Positions 1 through 5,138 of a stretch of DNA of 9,309 nt are shown here, in pieces. Position 1 is the stretch's first letter, and every line of letters begins with the position of its first letter. Source of the stretch: Patescibacteria group bacterium (GTDB taxonomy: Bacteria > Patescibacteriota > Microgenomatia > Levybacterales > UBA12049). The stretch lies in NCBI GenBank assembly GCA_023485715.1, contig JAMCZG010000063.1, forward strand, positions 1 through 9,309, in the 5' to 3' direction. Position numbers and translations under genes: made by a program. The notes beneath the pieces were generated by a model that saw nothing but the letters and a program-made list of their open reading frames with translations, was not told where the DNA came from and made no database searches.

Positions 1-152
1 GACATAACTCTACCTAAAACTCCGAATTTATCGCGTCTGAAATCGATCGTCCTTAGGAATCTTTTGTGTTGTCCACCTTGATGGCGTACAACCACCTGAC
101 CCGAATTGTCCCGGCCAGAATGTTTTTTCTTAATCGTTTTTAATTTTTTCAT
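1..152 (-). CDS. rplB: 50S ribosomal protein L2 (uL2), N-terminal part, cut by window edge
   Basis: Only the first 50 codons are in the window; the gene runs off the left edge. The reading begins MKKLKTIKKKHSGRDNSG and continues with VVVRHQGGQHKRF and TIDFRRDK, which match the conserved uL2 stretch GRNNQGRITVRHRGGGHKR...IDFKRDK. uL2 is a core large-subunit protein near the peptidyl transferase centre. The start lies 7 nt after the rplW stop, and a GGTGA inside the end of rplW may serve as a distant ribosome site. Bacterial uL2 usually carries about 40 more residues before this motif (the YKPTSPGRR... segment). Here that segment is absent, and no in-frame start exists further up because rplW occupies the space in another frame. 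The family call is firm; the short N-terminus is discussed as a finding. Confidence 0.95.
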   Translation of the reverse strand, partial: MKKLKTIKKKHSGRDNSGQVVVRHQGGQHKRFLRTIDFRRDKFGVLGRVM

Positions 153-159
153 ATATCTA

Positions 160-453
160 TTATTTCACCGATTCAAAAAGACCAATTTTTTCACCCGTTT
201 TAAGCCTGACTATCGCTTTTTTCCAAGACGGTCCCAAAACTTCTTTTCTCCTGTTTCCAAATCTTTTTTTCTTTCCCTTTACAACACTTGTTGAAACAGA
301 CACAACATTTACCTTGAATTTATTTTCGACGGCTTTTTTAATCACTCCTTTATTTGAGTTTTTTGCTACTTCAAAAGTAAATTTACTGACTCCCGCATCT
401 ATCATCGATTTTTCTGTAACGATTGGCCTTATTAAAATATTTTGTAAATCCAT
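160..453 (-). CDS. rplW: 50S ribosomal protein L23 (uL23)
   Basis: The 97-residue product has the normal uL23 length. It opens with the family signature ILIRPIVTEKS (residues 6-16), followed by FTFEVAKNSNKGVIKKAVENKFKVNVVSVST and the basic loop KGKKKRFGNRRK (59-70), and ends with the WKKAIVRLKTGEKI strand. uL23 binds 23S rRNA domain III at the peptide exit tunnel and is the docking site for trigger factor and SRP. The ATG lies 2 nt after the rplD stop, and an AAGGAG at 461-466 inside the last rplD codons sits 7 nt upstream, so start and translational coupling with rplD are well supported. It belongs to the rplC-rplD-rplW-rplB run in canonical S10 order. Nothing is unusual in the protein. Confidence 0.97.
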   Translation of the reverse strand: MDLQNILIRPIVTEKSMIDAGVSKFTFEVAKNSNKGVIKKAVENKFKVNVVSVSTSVVKGKKKRFGNRRKEVLGPSWKKAIVRLKTGEKIGLFESVK

Positions 454-455
454 AA

Positions 456-1223
456 TTATTCTCCTTTAATTAAATATTTTTCGATCACCGGCATCGATTC
501 ATCCATTAAAAGAAGCATTTTACTTCTTAATACTTCGTATGCGTTTAATTGATTCGCGTAGGTAATATTTAACCCCTCAATATTTCGTGCTGCCCGATAA
601 ACATTTTCAACTTTCCCCGGCAAGACCAAAACGGTATTGTTATTTTTAATATTCAAGCCTAAATTTTTAATAATTCCTGCTATCTCCTTAGTTTTTGGCT
701 TTATACCACCAAGTCCTTCCAAGATTTTTATTTCGTTATTTTTATACATTAAGGACAGAGCCGAAAATAGTGCCGCTTTTCTCATTTTTTTGGTAAGTTT
801 TAAAGAATAGTCTTTTGGTTTTGGACCAAAAACAATTCCCCCATGGACAAAAATTGGAGCCCTTACGGAGCCATGCCTTGCTCTTCCTGTTCCTTTTTGT
901 TTATAAATCTTTCGGGTTGACCCTCTTACTTCTCCCCTGGTTTTGGTCGACGCGCTACCTTCTCTTTGATTAGCCAAATACACCCGCACTGCTTGAGAAA
1001 GAAGTTGTCTATTTATTTTTGCTCCAAAAATTTCTTTAGATAAACTAATCTTTTTAACAACTTTGCCTTTTATATCAAAAACCTCGATTCGTAATCCATT
1101 TTCTTTTTGAACAGCCGGTTTACCAGCTGTTTTCCGGACAGATTTATGAACAGTTCTTGATTTTGAACTTTGAGCTTGATTTTTGATTTTTGATCTTTGA
1201 TCTTTGATTTTATTTACCGGCAT
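456..1223 (-). CDS. rplD: 50S ribosomal protein L4 (uL4) with lysine-rich N-terminal extension
   Basis: The product has 255 residues, against about 200-210 for typical bacterial uL4. The recognisable uL4 domain starts near residue 44 (LRIEVFDIKGK). It contains the tunnel loop TKTRGEVRGSTRK...KQKGTGRARHGSVRAPIFVHGG (93-129) and ends with the usual Rossmann-like half. uL4 lines the exit tunnel and, in gammaproteobacteria, represses its own S10 operon. Residues 1-43 are an extra basic, low-complexity segment (MPVNKIKDQRSKIKNQ...), much of it encoded by a 7-bp tandem repeat. This start is supported by AAGGAG at 1231-1236 with a 7-nt spacer. The gene overlaps the end of rplC by 14 nt. No in-frame ATG lies at the canonical domain boundary, so the extension is probably translated. 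Confidence 0.96.
   Translation of the reverse strand: MPVNKIKDQRSKIKNQAQSSKSRTVHKSVRKTAGKPAVQKENGLRIEVFDIKGKVVKKISLSKEIFGAKINRQLLSQAVRVYLANQREGSASTKTRGEVRGSTRKIYKQKGTGRARHGSVRAPIFVHGGIVFGPKPKDYSLKLTKKMRKAALFSALSLMYKNNEIKILEGLGGIKPKTKEIAGIIKNLGLNIKNNNTVLVLPGKVENVYRAARNIEGLNITYANQLNAYEVLRSKMLLLMDESMPVIEKYLIKGE
1154..1209 (-). repeat. 7-bp tandem repeat, TTTGAT family, inside rplD
   Basis: On the plus strand this stretch is about eight near-identical heptamers: ttcttga, ttttgaa, ctttgag, cttgat (one base short), ttttgat twice, and ctttgat twice. Because 7 is not a multiple of 3, the encoded residues (about 5-24 of uL4) are not a simple peptide repeat; they read KIKDQRSKIKNQAQSSKSRT. Related units appear before fusA (ctttgag-atttgag, 8828-8841) and in a shorter, looser form near the 3' end of the YdcF-like gene (ttcttgacttttgac, about 3749-3763). 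The repeat itself is plain in the sequence; kinship between the sites is an inference from similarity. Confidence 0.85.
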
Positions 1224-1932
1224 CTTTTTTCTCCTTAACTTCTGCTTTTATATTTTCTGATTCTTCTTTTACCTCTTCCTTATAAAGAGGAGTGAACTTT
1301 GCGAGCGTTCCGGTTTTTTTGATTATGACTAAACTATTTTTAAACCCCGGAATAAGCCCTTTAATTAAAACCTTATTTTCCAATACATCTACTATTTGCA
1401 GGTTTTTAACTGTAACGTTTTTAGCACCCATTTTTCCTGCCATTCTCTTACCTTTGTATACTCTTCCCGGAGTTGTCGATTGCCCGATCGATCCCGGTGC
1501 TCTTTCTCGATCTGACTGACCGTGGGTTCTTGGCCCTCCCTTAAAGTGGTATCTTTTAACCCCGCCTGCAAAACCTTTCCCTTTAGATACACCTGAAACA
1601 TCTATAATGTCTCCTGGTTTTAAAACGTCTAAAACTTTAATTAAATCCCCTGGTTTTATATTTAAGACGTCTTCTTCACCGACTCTTACCTCCCTTAAAA
1701 ATAAGGGGGCAGCTTCTAAACTAGCTGCCTTTACGTTTCCCAAAAGCGATTTATTTGAATGTTTTTTAGTCCCAAAACCGATTTGAACGGCGTTATAGCC
1801 GTTCTTATCTTTTGTTTTAATCGTAATTACGGGATTATCCATAACAGAAACTTCCGTTACCGGAATTCTTTTTCCGTCCTCTAAGAAACGATGTGTCTGA
1901 TCAATTTTTTTACCGATAATTGCGTTTATCAT
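1210..1932 (-). CDS. rplC: 50S ribosomal protein L3 (uL3)
   Basis: The 240-residue product is uL3. It opens with IIGKKIDQTH (5-14), then KPGDIIDVSGVSKGKGFAGGVKRYHF (105-130), the core GPRTHGQSDRERAPGSIGQSTTPGRV (133-158) and KGKRMAGKMGAKNVTVKNL (160-178). The Gln in GSIGQSTTPG corresponds to the residue methylated by PrmB in E. coli. uL3 is a primary 23S rRNA binder reaching towards the peptidyl transferase centre. Residues 217-240 form a charged Lys/Glu tail beyond the usual end. Only a weak AAGAG lies just before ATG, but MINAIIGKKI aligns with the family start. Upstream is a 145-nt gap holding a promoter, a folded leader and a terminator-like hairpin. The gene overlaps rplD by 14 nt. Confidence 0.97.
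   Translation of the reverse strand: MINAIIGKKIDQTHRFLEDGKRIPVTEVSVMDNPVITIKTKDKNGYNAVQIGFGTKKHSNKSLLGNVKAASLEAAPLFLREVRVGEEDVLNIKPGDLIKVLDVLKPGDIIDVSGVSKGKGFAGGVKRYHFKGGPRTHGQSDRERAPGSIGQSTTPGRVYKGKRMAGKMGAKNVTVKNLQIVDVLENKVLIKGLIPGFKNSLVIIKKTGTLAKFTPLYKEEVKEESENIKAEVKEKKDAGK
1231..1236 (-). promoter_or_regulatory. Ribosome binding site of rplD
   Basis: AAGGAG on the minus strand with a 7-nt spacer to the ATG at 1223-1221. It lies inside the last codons of rplC. It matters because it fixes the rplD start upstream of the repeat-encoded extension and implies coupling to rplC translation. Confidence 0.85.
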
Positions 1933-1950
1933 AAACTCTTTTTTATCAAC

Positions 1951-1975
1951 AAAAAAGGTAGCCCACTTGGCTACC
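1951..1975 (-). terminator. Intrinsic terminator/attenuator in the rplC leader
   Basis: On the minus strand GGTAGCC, a 5-nt loop AAGTG and GGCTACC form a perfect 7-bp GC-rich stem followed by TTTTTT. The last U is 18 nt before the rplC ATG. On the plus strand the stem is followed by cattattttt, a poorer tract, and no plus-strand gene ends here, so the minus orientation is preferred. It lies between rpsJ and the large-subunit genes, so unregulated termination would cut off rplC-rplD-rplW-rplB. This is why an attenuator is more likely than a constitutive terminator. Confidence 0.75.
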
Positions 1976-2040
1976 CATTATTTTTAAACCCTGTGAGCTT
2001 TAAGGTTCTAGGCTTTAAACCACCTCCATACTTTCCACAG
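1976..2040 (-). promoter_or_regulatory. Candidate structured leader RNA of rplC
   Basis: Between the promoter and the hairpin the minus strand can fold. TTTAA (2019-2015) pairs with TTAAA (2003-1999) around an 11-nt loop, extended by GTG (2023-2021) with CAC (1995-1993). An alternative outer pairing joins CTGTG (2040-2036) and CACAG (1995-1991), and the two compete for the same bases. The stretch also holds GGAGGTG (2027-2021), a full anti-SD match with no proper gene start behind it, overlapping a five-codon ATG GAG GTG GTT TAA frame (2029-2015). I do not recognise it as a named leader family. Regulatory function is inferred from position, foldability and the downstream terminator. Confidence 0.45.
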
Positions 2041-2041
2041 T

Positions 2042-2070
2042 ATTATACTATAATTTAGCATCAATTTAAA
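2042..2070 (-). promoter_or_regulatory. Promoter for rplC and downstream genes
   Basis: A perfect -10 box TATAAT (2047-2042) lies 17 nt from a moderate -35 TTTAAA (2070-2065, 4 of 6). Transcription should begin near 2035, giving a leader of about 100 nt before rplC. It starts 7 nt after the rpsJ stop codon, so rplC can be transcribed apart from tuf-rpsJ. Confidence 0.6.
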
Positions 2071-2077
2071 GCCCCTT

Positions 2078-2386
2078 CTACATTTTGATCTCTATGTCTA
2101 CTCCTGCTGGTAATTCCAAATGGGTAAGGCTGTCGATCGTCTTGTCAGTCGGTGAAACAATATCGATGAGTCTTTTGTGAATCCTAATCTCAAAGTGGTC
2201 TCTGGCGTCTTTATCGATAAAGGGCGACTTATTTATCGCGTAAACGCTTCTCTGTGTGGGTAAAGGAATCGGACCTACCACCTTAGCTCCGGTTCTTATT
2301 GCCGTATCTAAAATTTGCTGACAGCAAGAATCGATGATCCTCGCGTCATAACTTTTTAAACGTACTCTAATTCTTCCTTTAGGCAT
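2078..2386 (-). CDS. rpsJ: 30S ribosomal protein S10 (uS10)
   Basis: The 102-residue product is full-length uS10. It starts with IRVRLKSYDARIIDSCCQQI (6-25), has GPIPLPTQ (38-45) before the long loop that contacts 16S rRNA and uS3/uS14 in the head, then SPFIDKDARDHFEIRIHKRLIDI (54-76) and the C-terminal strand LPAGVDIEIKM. uS10 is also NusE, a partner of NusB and NusG in transcription antitermination, which may matter given the terminator-like hairpins in this locus. It lies 30-31 nt after tuf in the classical order. I see no Shine-Dalgarno close to the ATG; a hairpin with a U-run fills the gap. Stop is TAG. Confidence 0.97.
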   Translation of the reverse strand: MPKGRIRVRLKSYDARIIDSCCQQILDTAIRTGAKVVGPIPLPTQRSVYAINKSPFIDKDARDHFEIRIHKRLIDIVSPTDKTIDSLTHLELPAGVDIEIKM

Positions 2387-2392
2387 GAGTTT

Positions 2393-2419
2393 AAAAAAAC
2401 ACCAGTTTGATAAGGTGCT
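2393..2419 (-). terminator. Weak terminator-like hairpin between tuf and rpsJ
   Basis: Starting inside the tuf stop codon, the minus strand has AGCACC (2419-2414), a 10-nt loop and GGTGTT (2403-2398), giving 4 solid pairs plus G-U and A-U, then seven U (2399-2393). The rpsJ ATG follows 6 nt later. The stem is short, so termination would be partial. It could set the ratio of tuf to ribosomal-protein mRNA. Confidence 0.45.
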
Positions 2420-3599
2420 AGGCGATTATTTTTGAGATTACTCCTGCGCCGACTGTTTTTCCGCCTTCGCGGATAGCGAATCTCAAACCTTCTTCGAGTG
2501 CGATCGGGGAAATGAGTTTTACCGTCATTTTTGTGTTGTCTCCCGGCATAACCATTTCGACGCCTTGCGGGAGGGCTACTTCTGCGGTTACATCAGTTGT
2601 TCTGATATAAAATTGAGGTCTGTAACCCGTAAAGAATGGTGTGTGTCGACCCCCTTCCTCTTTGGCTAAAATATACACTTCTGCTTCGAATTCCTTGTGT
2701 GGAGTAATGCTTCCCGGTTTTGCGATAACCTGTCCTCTTTCGACGTCTGCTTTTTCGACACCTCGAAGTAAAATTCCGACATTGTCACCTGCTTGCGCGT
2801 CATCTAATTGCTTTCTAAACATTTCTACTCCTGTTACAACTGATTGTTTTGTGGCCTTAATTCCGACGATTTCGACTGGATCGTTAATTTTAATCTTACC
2901 CCGGTCGATTCTTCCTGTTACGACTGTTCCGCGGCCTTTGATCGAGAAAACGTCTTCGATAGGCATTAAAAACGGCTTTTCGATGTCTCTTGTCGGGGTT
3001 GGGATATCGTTATCAACCGCGTCCATAAGGGCGAAAATTTGTTTTTCCGCTTCTGCATCACCTTCTAAAGCTTTAAGGGCTGAACCTCTGATAATCGTTA
3101 CTTTGTCTCCCGGATACTTGTATTTTGTTAAAAGTTCTCTTACTTCCATTTCCACAAGATCCAAAAGCTCTGCATCAGAAACCATGTCGCACTTATTCAA
3201 GAAAACAACGATCGCCGGAACTCCAACCTGGTACGCCAATAAAATATGCTCCCGGGTTTGTGGCATCGGGCCGTCGGGAGCTGAAACTACTAAAATTGCA
3301 CCGTCCATTTGAGCGGCACCTGTAATCATGTTCTTAATGTAATCTGCGTGTCCTGGGGCGTCGATGTGGGCATAATGTCTTTTTTCAGTTTCGTATTCGA
3401 TGTGGGTAATGTTGATCGTAACTCCTCTTGCTTTTTCTTCCGGGGCGTTGTCGATATCTTCGTACTTTTTAGCTGTTGCCATTCCCTTCTTAGCAAGGAC
3501 TGTAGCAATAGCCGCTGTTAAAGTAGTCTTACCATGGTCGACGTGACCGATGGTTCCGATATTTACGTGTGGTTTTGTTCTTTTAAATGCATCTGCCAT
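2418..3599 (-). CDS. tuf: Elongation factor Tu
   Basis: The full 393-residue EF-Tu is the GTPase that carries aminoacyl-tRNA to the ribosomal A site. G1 is GHVDHGKT (18-25), the switch I segment is EEKARGVTIN (54-63), G3 is DAPGHADY (80-87; E. coli has DCPGH), G4 NKCD (135-138) and G5 GSAL (172-175). Domains II and III follow, with GRGTVVTGRIDRG and the C-terminal RFAIREGGKTVGAGVISKI. There is no Shine-Dalgarno before ATG; the upstream RNA is U-rich. A strong own promoter and a hairpin-plus-U-run lie directly upstream. rpsJ follows after about 30 nt. fusA, its usual upstream partner, is about 3 kb away behind accessory genes. Confidence 0.99.
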   Translation of the reverse strand: MADAFKRTKPHVNIGTIGHVDHGKTTLTAAIATVLAKKGMATAKKYEDIDNAPEEKARGVTINITHIEYETEKRHYAHIDAPGHADYIKNMITGAAQMDGAILVVSAPDGPMPQTREHILLAYQVGVPAIVVFLNKCDMVSDAELLDLVEMEVRELLTKYKYPGDKVTIIRGSALKALEGDAEAEKQIFALMDAVDNDIPTPTRDIEKPFLMPIEDVFSIKGRGTVVTGRIDRGKIKINDPVEIVGIKATKQSVVTGVEMFRKQLDDAQAGDNVGILLRGVEKADVERGQVIAKPGSITPHKEFEAEVYILAKEEGGRHTPFFTGYRPQFYIRTTDVTAEVALPQGVEMVMPGDNTKMTVKLISPIALEEGLRFAIREGGKTVGAGVISKIIA

Positions 3600-3607
3600 A
3601 TTTCAAC

Positions 3608-3638
3608 AAAAAAAATAATCCCTATCTTTTTTAAGGAT
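3608..3638 (-). terminator. Attenuator-like hairpin in the tuf leader
   Basis: On the minus strand ATCCTTA (3638-3632) pairs with TAGGGAT (3624-3618) over 7 positions with one G-U, around a 7-nt A-rich loop. UA and eight consecutive U (3615-3608) follow. The start codon comes 8 nt later. It begins about where transcription from the tuf promoter should start. The stem is weak; the U-run could also act as an unstructured ribosome landing zone. Confidence 0.45.
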
Positions 3639-3644
3639 AAGTGA

Positions 3645-3673
3645 AATATACAATATTTTTCGCCCGCCGTCAA
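3645..3673 (-). promoter_or_regulatory. Strong sigma-70-type promoter of tuf
   Basis: -35 TTGACG (3673-3668, 5 of 6), a 17-nt spacer and -10 TATATT (3650-3645, 5 of 6). Predicted transcription start is near 3638, about 39 nt before the tuf ATG. It starts 9 nt beyond the stop codon of the upstream YdcF-like gene, so tuf is transcribed independently of the accessory block. Confidence 0.8.
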
Positions 3674-3681
3674 GACCCAAT

Positions 3682-4395
3682 TTAAGAATTAAACTTATCG
3701 ATTGCACGGGCAATAGTGCCATCAACTAGATTGTTGTCTTTTGTAGTTCTTGACTTTTGACTCGCGCTATACATCCTTTCTTTTAATCCCGGAATTTTCA
3801 TTCCTAACGCTTTAACAATTTCGTATACTCTAAAATCTAATTCATATATTGATCTTCCTAAGTTTTTCAATAATTTCTTGACCTGATCATTATCATAAGT
3901 GTTGATTATATCTTCAACTGATCTATGTGTCACGACCATGCCAGAATTTTCTTGTCTTCCTTCGGGTAAAAATTTATTTATTGATCGGTAATGCGTTCTA
4001 AACGCTATATCCACAACTCTCCCCCAATTATTAGCTTTTCCTAAATTTGAAAAAATATAGATCTCTCCTTCTGTTCCGTAACCTTCATCTGCTACCATTA
4101 TTCGATCTTCGGGAATTCTATAATGCATTAATAAATTGTACATTATTGAGGCCGAAGAAGGATAAGATGGTCCTTTGACTCTTCCTCCGCATAAAACTAT
4201 TTTTCCAATACCTTCTCTTTCAAATAAAACTGCTGCTGCCCGTGCTGCAAAATGCGACCTAAGACTTGCTCTAAATGCTTCTTCTTCCGAAATTGTTTTT
4301 GCTCCGCGAGAAATCCAATATGCGTGGACCAAGGCCGCATCATATCTCGGTTTTTTTTCCTGTTCGAGTTTAAAAATGTTTTGTTCAAATTCCAT
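3682..4395 (-). CDS. YdcF/DUF218-like cytoplasmic protein
   Basis: The 237-residue product (from ATG at 4395) resembles the DUF218 (YdcF/SanA/ElyC) fold: a first strand ALVHAYWIS (21-29), the helix SHFAARAAAVLFEREG (47-62), the strand and glycine turn KIVLCGGRVKG (65-75), then SSASIMYNLLMHYRIPEDRIMVADEGYGT (80-108), which parallels the SGG...E...M...G(I/V)P...I..E...T pattern. No signal peptide or membrane segment is present, unlike SanA or ElyC, so it is probably cytosolic. Catalytic function in this family is poorly defined; none is claimed. A longer start at 4410 (five more codons) would place the start within the promoter. The preferred start sits exactly at the predicted transcription start, implying a leaderless mRNA. 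The tail (SASQKSRTTKDNN) looks added and is partly repeat-like in DNA. Confidence 0.75.
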   Translation of the reverse strand: MEFEQNIFKLEQEKKPRYDAALVHAYWISRGAKTISEEEAFRASLRSHFAARAAAVLFEREGIGKIVLCGGRVKGPSYPSSASIMYNLLMHYRIPEDRIMVADEGYGTEGEIYIFSNLGKANNWGRVVDIAFRTHYRSINKFLPEGRQENSGMVVTHRSVEDIINTYDNDQVKKLLKNLGRSIYELDFRVYEIVKALGMKIPGLKERMYSASQKSRTTKDNNLVDGTIARAIDKFNS

Positions 4396-4401
4396 CGTGT
4401 A

Positions 4402-4431
4402 ATTATACATCCTTTACAATAAAAGTCTCAA
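4402..4431 (-). promoter_or_regulatory. Promoter giving a leaderless mRNA for the YdcF-like gene
   Basis: -35 TTGAGA (4431-4426, 5 of 6), an 18-nt spacer and a perfect -10 TATAAT (4407-4402). The -10 ends 6 nt before ATG at 4395, so the first transcribed base would be the A of that ATG. This argues against the in-frame ATG at 4410, which lies in the spacer. Confidence 0.75.
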
Positions 4432-4490
4432 AATTCCTGAAGATGTTTTAAAAGAGGGAAAAGATAAAATTAAATTAAGGCTTCAGAATT
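4432..4490. repeat. Imperfect inverted repeat between zinc-ribbon and YdcF-like genes
   Basis: aattcctgaag (4432-4442) and cttcagaatt (4481-4490) are complementary over 10 pairs with one bulged base, separated by 38 nt. One arm abuts the -35 box of the YdcF-like gene. No U-run follows, so it is a poor terminator; it could be an operator-like site or chance. The rest of 4411-4513 shows no gene. Confidence 0.35.
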
Positions 4491-4513
4491 GATATTTCGA
4501 TAAAAGTTCTTAT

Positions 4514-5059
4514 TTAAAATTCTGCTTTTTTTGTAGTAAGCAATATTTTTTTCGGTTTATCCATAAGGTCTTGTACTACTGGATCATCTGGTAGATTCAG
4601 GTTTTTAAATTTCTTTATTATTTTGCCTTCAGAAATCTTTATTACTATTCTATTTACTCGAGCATTTACTGTATTTTCGATGCGTAAACTTTTTTTAATA
4701 GCTCTTATCATTTCTGAACTAAGATATTTTTTTCTTAGTTTTTCTTCTCTTTTTCTTATGTTTTCGCAATTCTTACATTGCCAAGACAAATGATCATATC
4801 TTTTCTTATCAACATAAAAATATCCATGAATTTTAATCTGCTTGCATGTAGGACATTGTTTGTGTGTTTTTTTTAATTCATTTGAAATACGAGGCAGAAT
4901 TGAACGATGTCCATAAACTCTTCGTCCATATTTTCTCGATCTTTCTTTTGCACAATCTTTACATTCTGACCCGAGACCATCTGGTCTTGTTCTGTTTCTA
5001 TAGAATTCCGATATCGAGAGTGTCTTTCTGCAAGTAGAACACTTTTTTTTCGTTCTCAT
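4514..5059 (-). CDS. Tandem CxxC zinc-ribbon protein, function unknown
   Basis: The 181-residue basic protein contains two zinc-ribbon-like units with identical spacing: C7-x2-C10-x22-C33-x2-C36 and C69-x2-C72-x22-C95-x2-C98. Each has an aromatic pair after the first knuckle (EFYRN, GYFYVD) and a K/R-rich stretch after the second (CKDCAKERSRKY, CKNCENIRKREEK). This resembles the N-terminal CxxC module that precedes HNH domains in some phage and bacterial nucleases, but no HNH motif follows. Residues about 110-181 are Lys/Ile-rich and unrecognised. Zn binding is likely from the cysteines; nucleic-acid binding is an inference from charge. It has its own extended -10 promoter, no clear Shine-Dalgarno, and is about 80 nt downstream of the small membrane ORF. 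I cannot name a function. Confidence 0.75.
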   Translation of the reverse strand: MRTKKKCSTCRKTLSISEFYRNRTRPDGLGSECKDCAKERSRKYGRRVYGHRSILPRISNELKKTHKQCPTCKQIKIHGYFYVDKKRYDHLSWQCKNCENIRKREEKLRKKYLSSEMIRAIKKSLRIENTVNARVNRIVIKISEGKIIKKFKNLNLPDDPVVQDLMDKPKKILLTTKKAEF

Positions 5060-5076
5060 TCGAAATTTCTAACCGA

Positions 5077-5085
5077 AGTATATCA
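5077..5085 (-). promoter_or_regulatory. Extended -10 promoter of the zinc-ribbon gene
   Basis: TGATATACT on the minus strand is an extended -10 (TG-N-TATACT, 5 of 6), with no good -35 at 17-18 nt. Transcription would start about 10 nt before the ATG at 5059, leaving a very short leader without a Shine-Dalgarno. Confidence 0.5.
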
Positions 5086-5138
5086 TAGTATTTTATAAAA
5101 ATCTTTTTTCTTTTTTTTAGAGAATATAACTGAAGGTT

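Noticed and set aside
106..294. Phe-rich plus-strand frame across the rplB-rplW junction
   Set aside because: Antisense shadow of AT-rich ribosomal genes; the Phe runs mirror Lys codons on the other strand.
1154..1209. CRISPR array or IS end at the heptamer repeat
   Set aside because: Units are 7 bp, without spacers, and lie inside an essential coding sequence.
1933..2077. A tRNA or named riboswitch in the rpsJ-rplC gap
   Set aside because: No cloverleaf, T-loop consensus or known aptamer core can be drawn; only a generic foldable leader is supported.
2641..3312. Long open frame on the plus strand opposite tuf (223 codons)
   Set aside because: It is antisense to the highly conserved EF-Tu gene, its product is low-complexity Ser/Thr/Ile-rich with no domain, and such frames arise from codon bias on the coding strand.
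4396..4410. Longer start (ATG at 4410) for the YdcF-like gene
   Set aside because: The ATG falls between the -35 and -10 boxes of a near-perfect promoter and has no spaced ribosome site, so transcripts from that promoter would not contain it.
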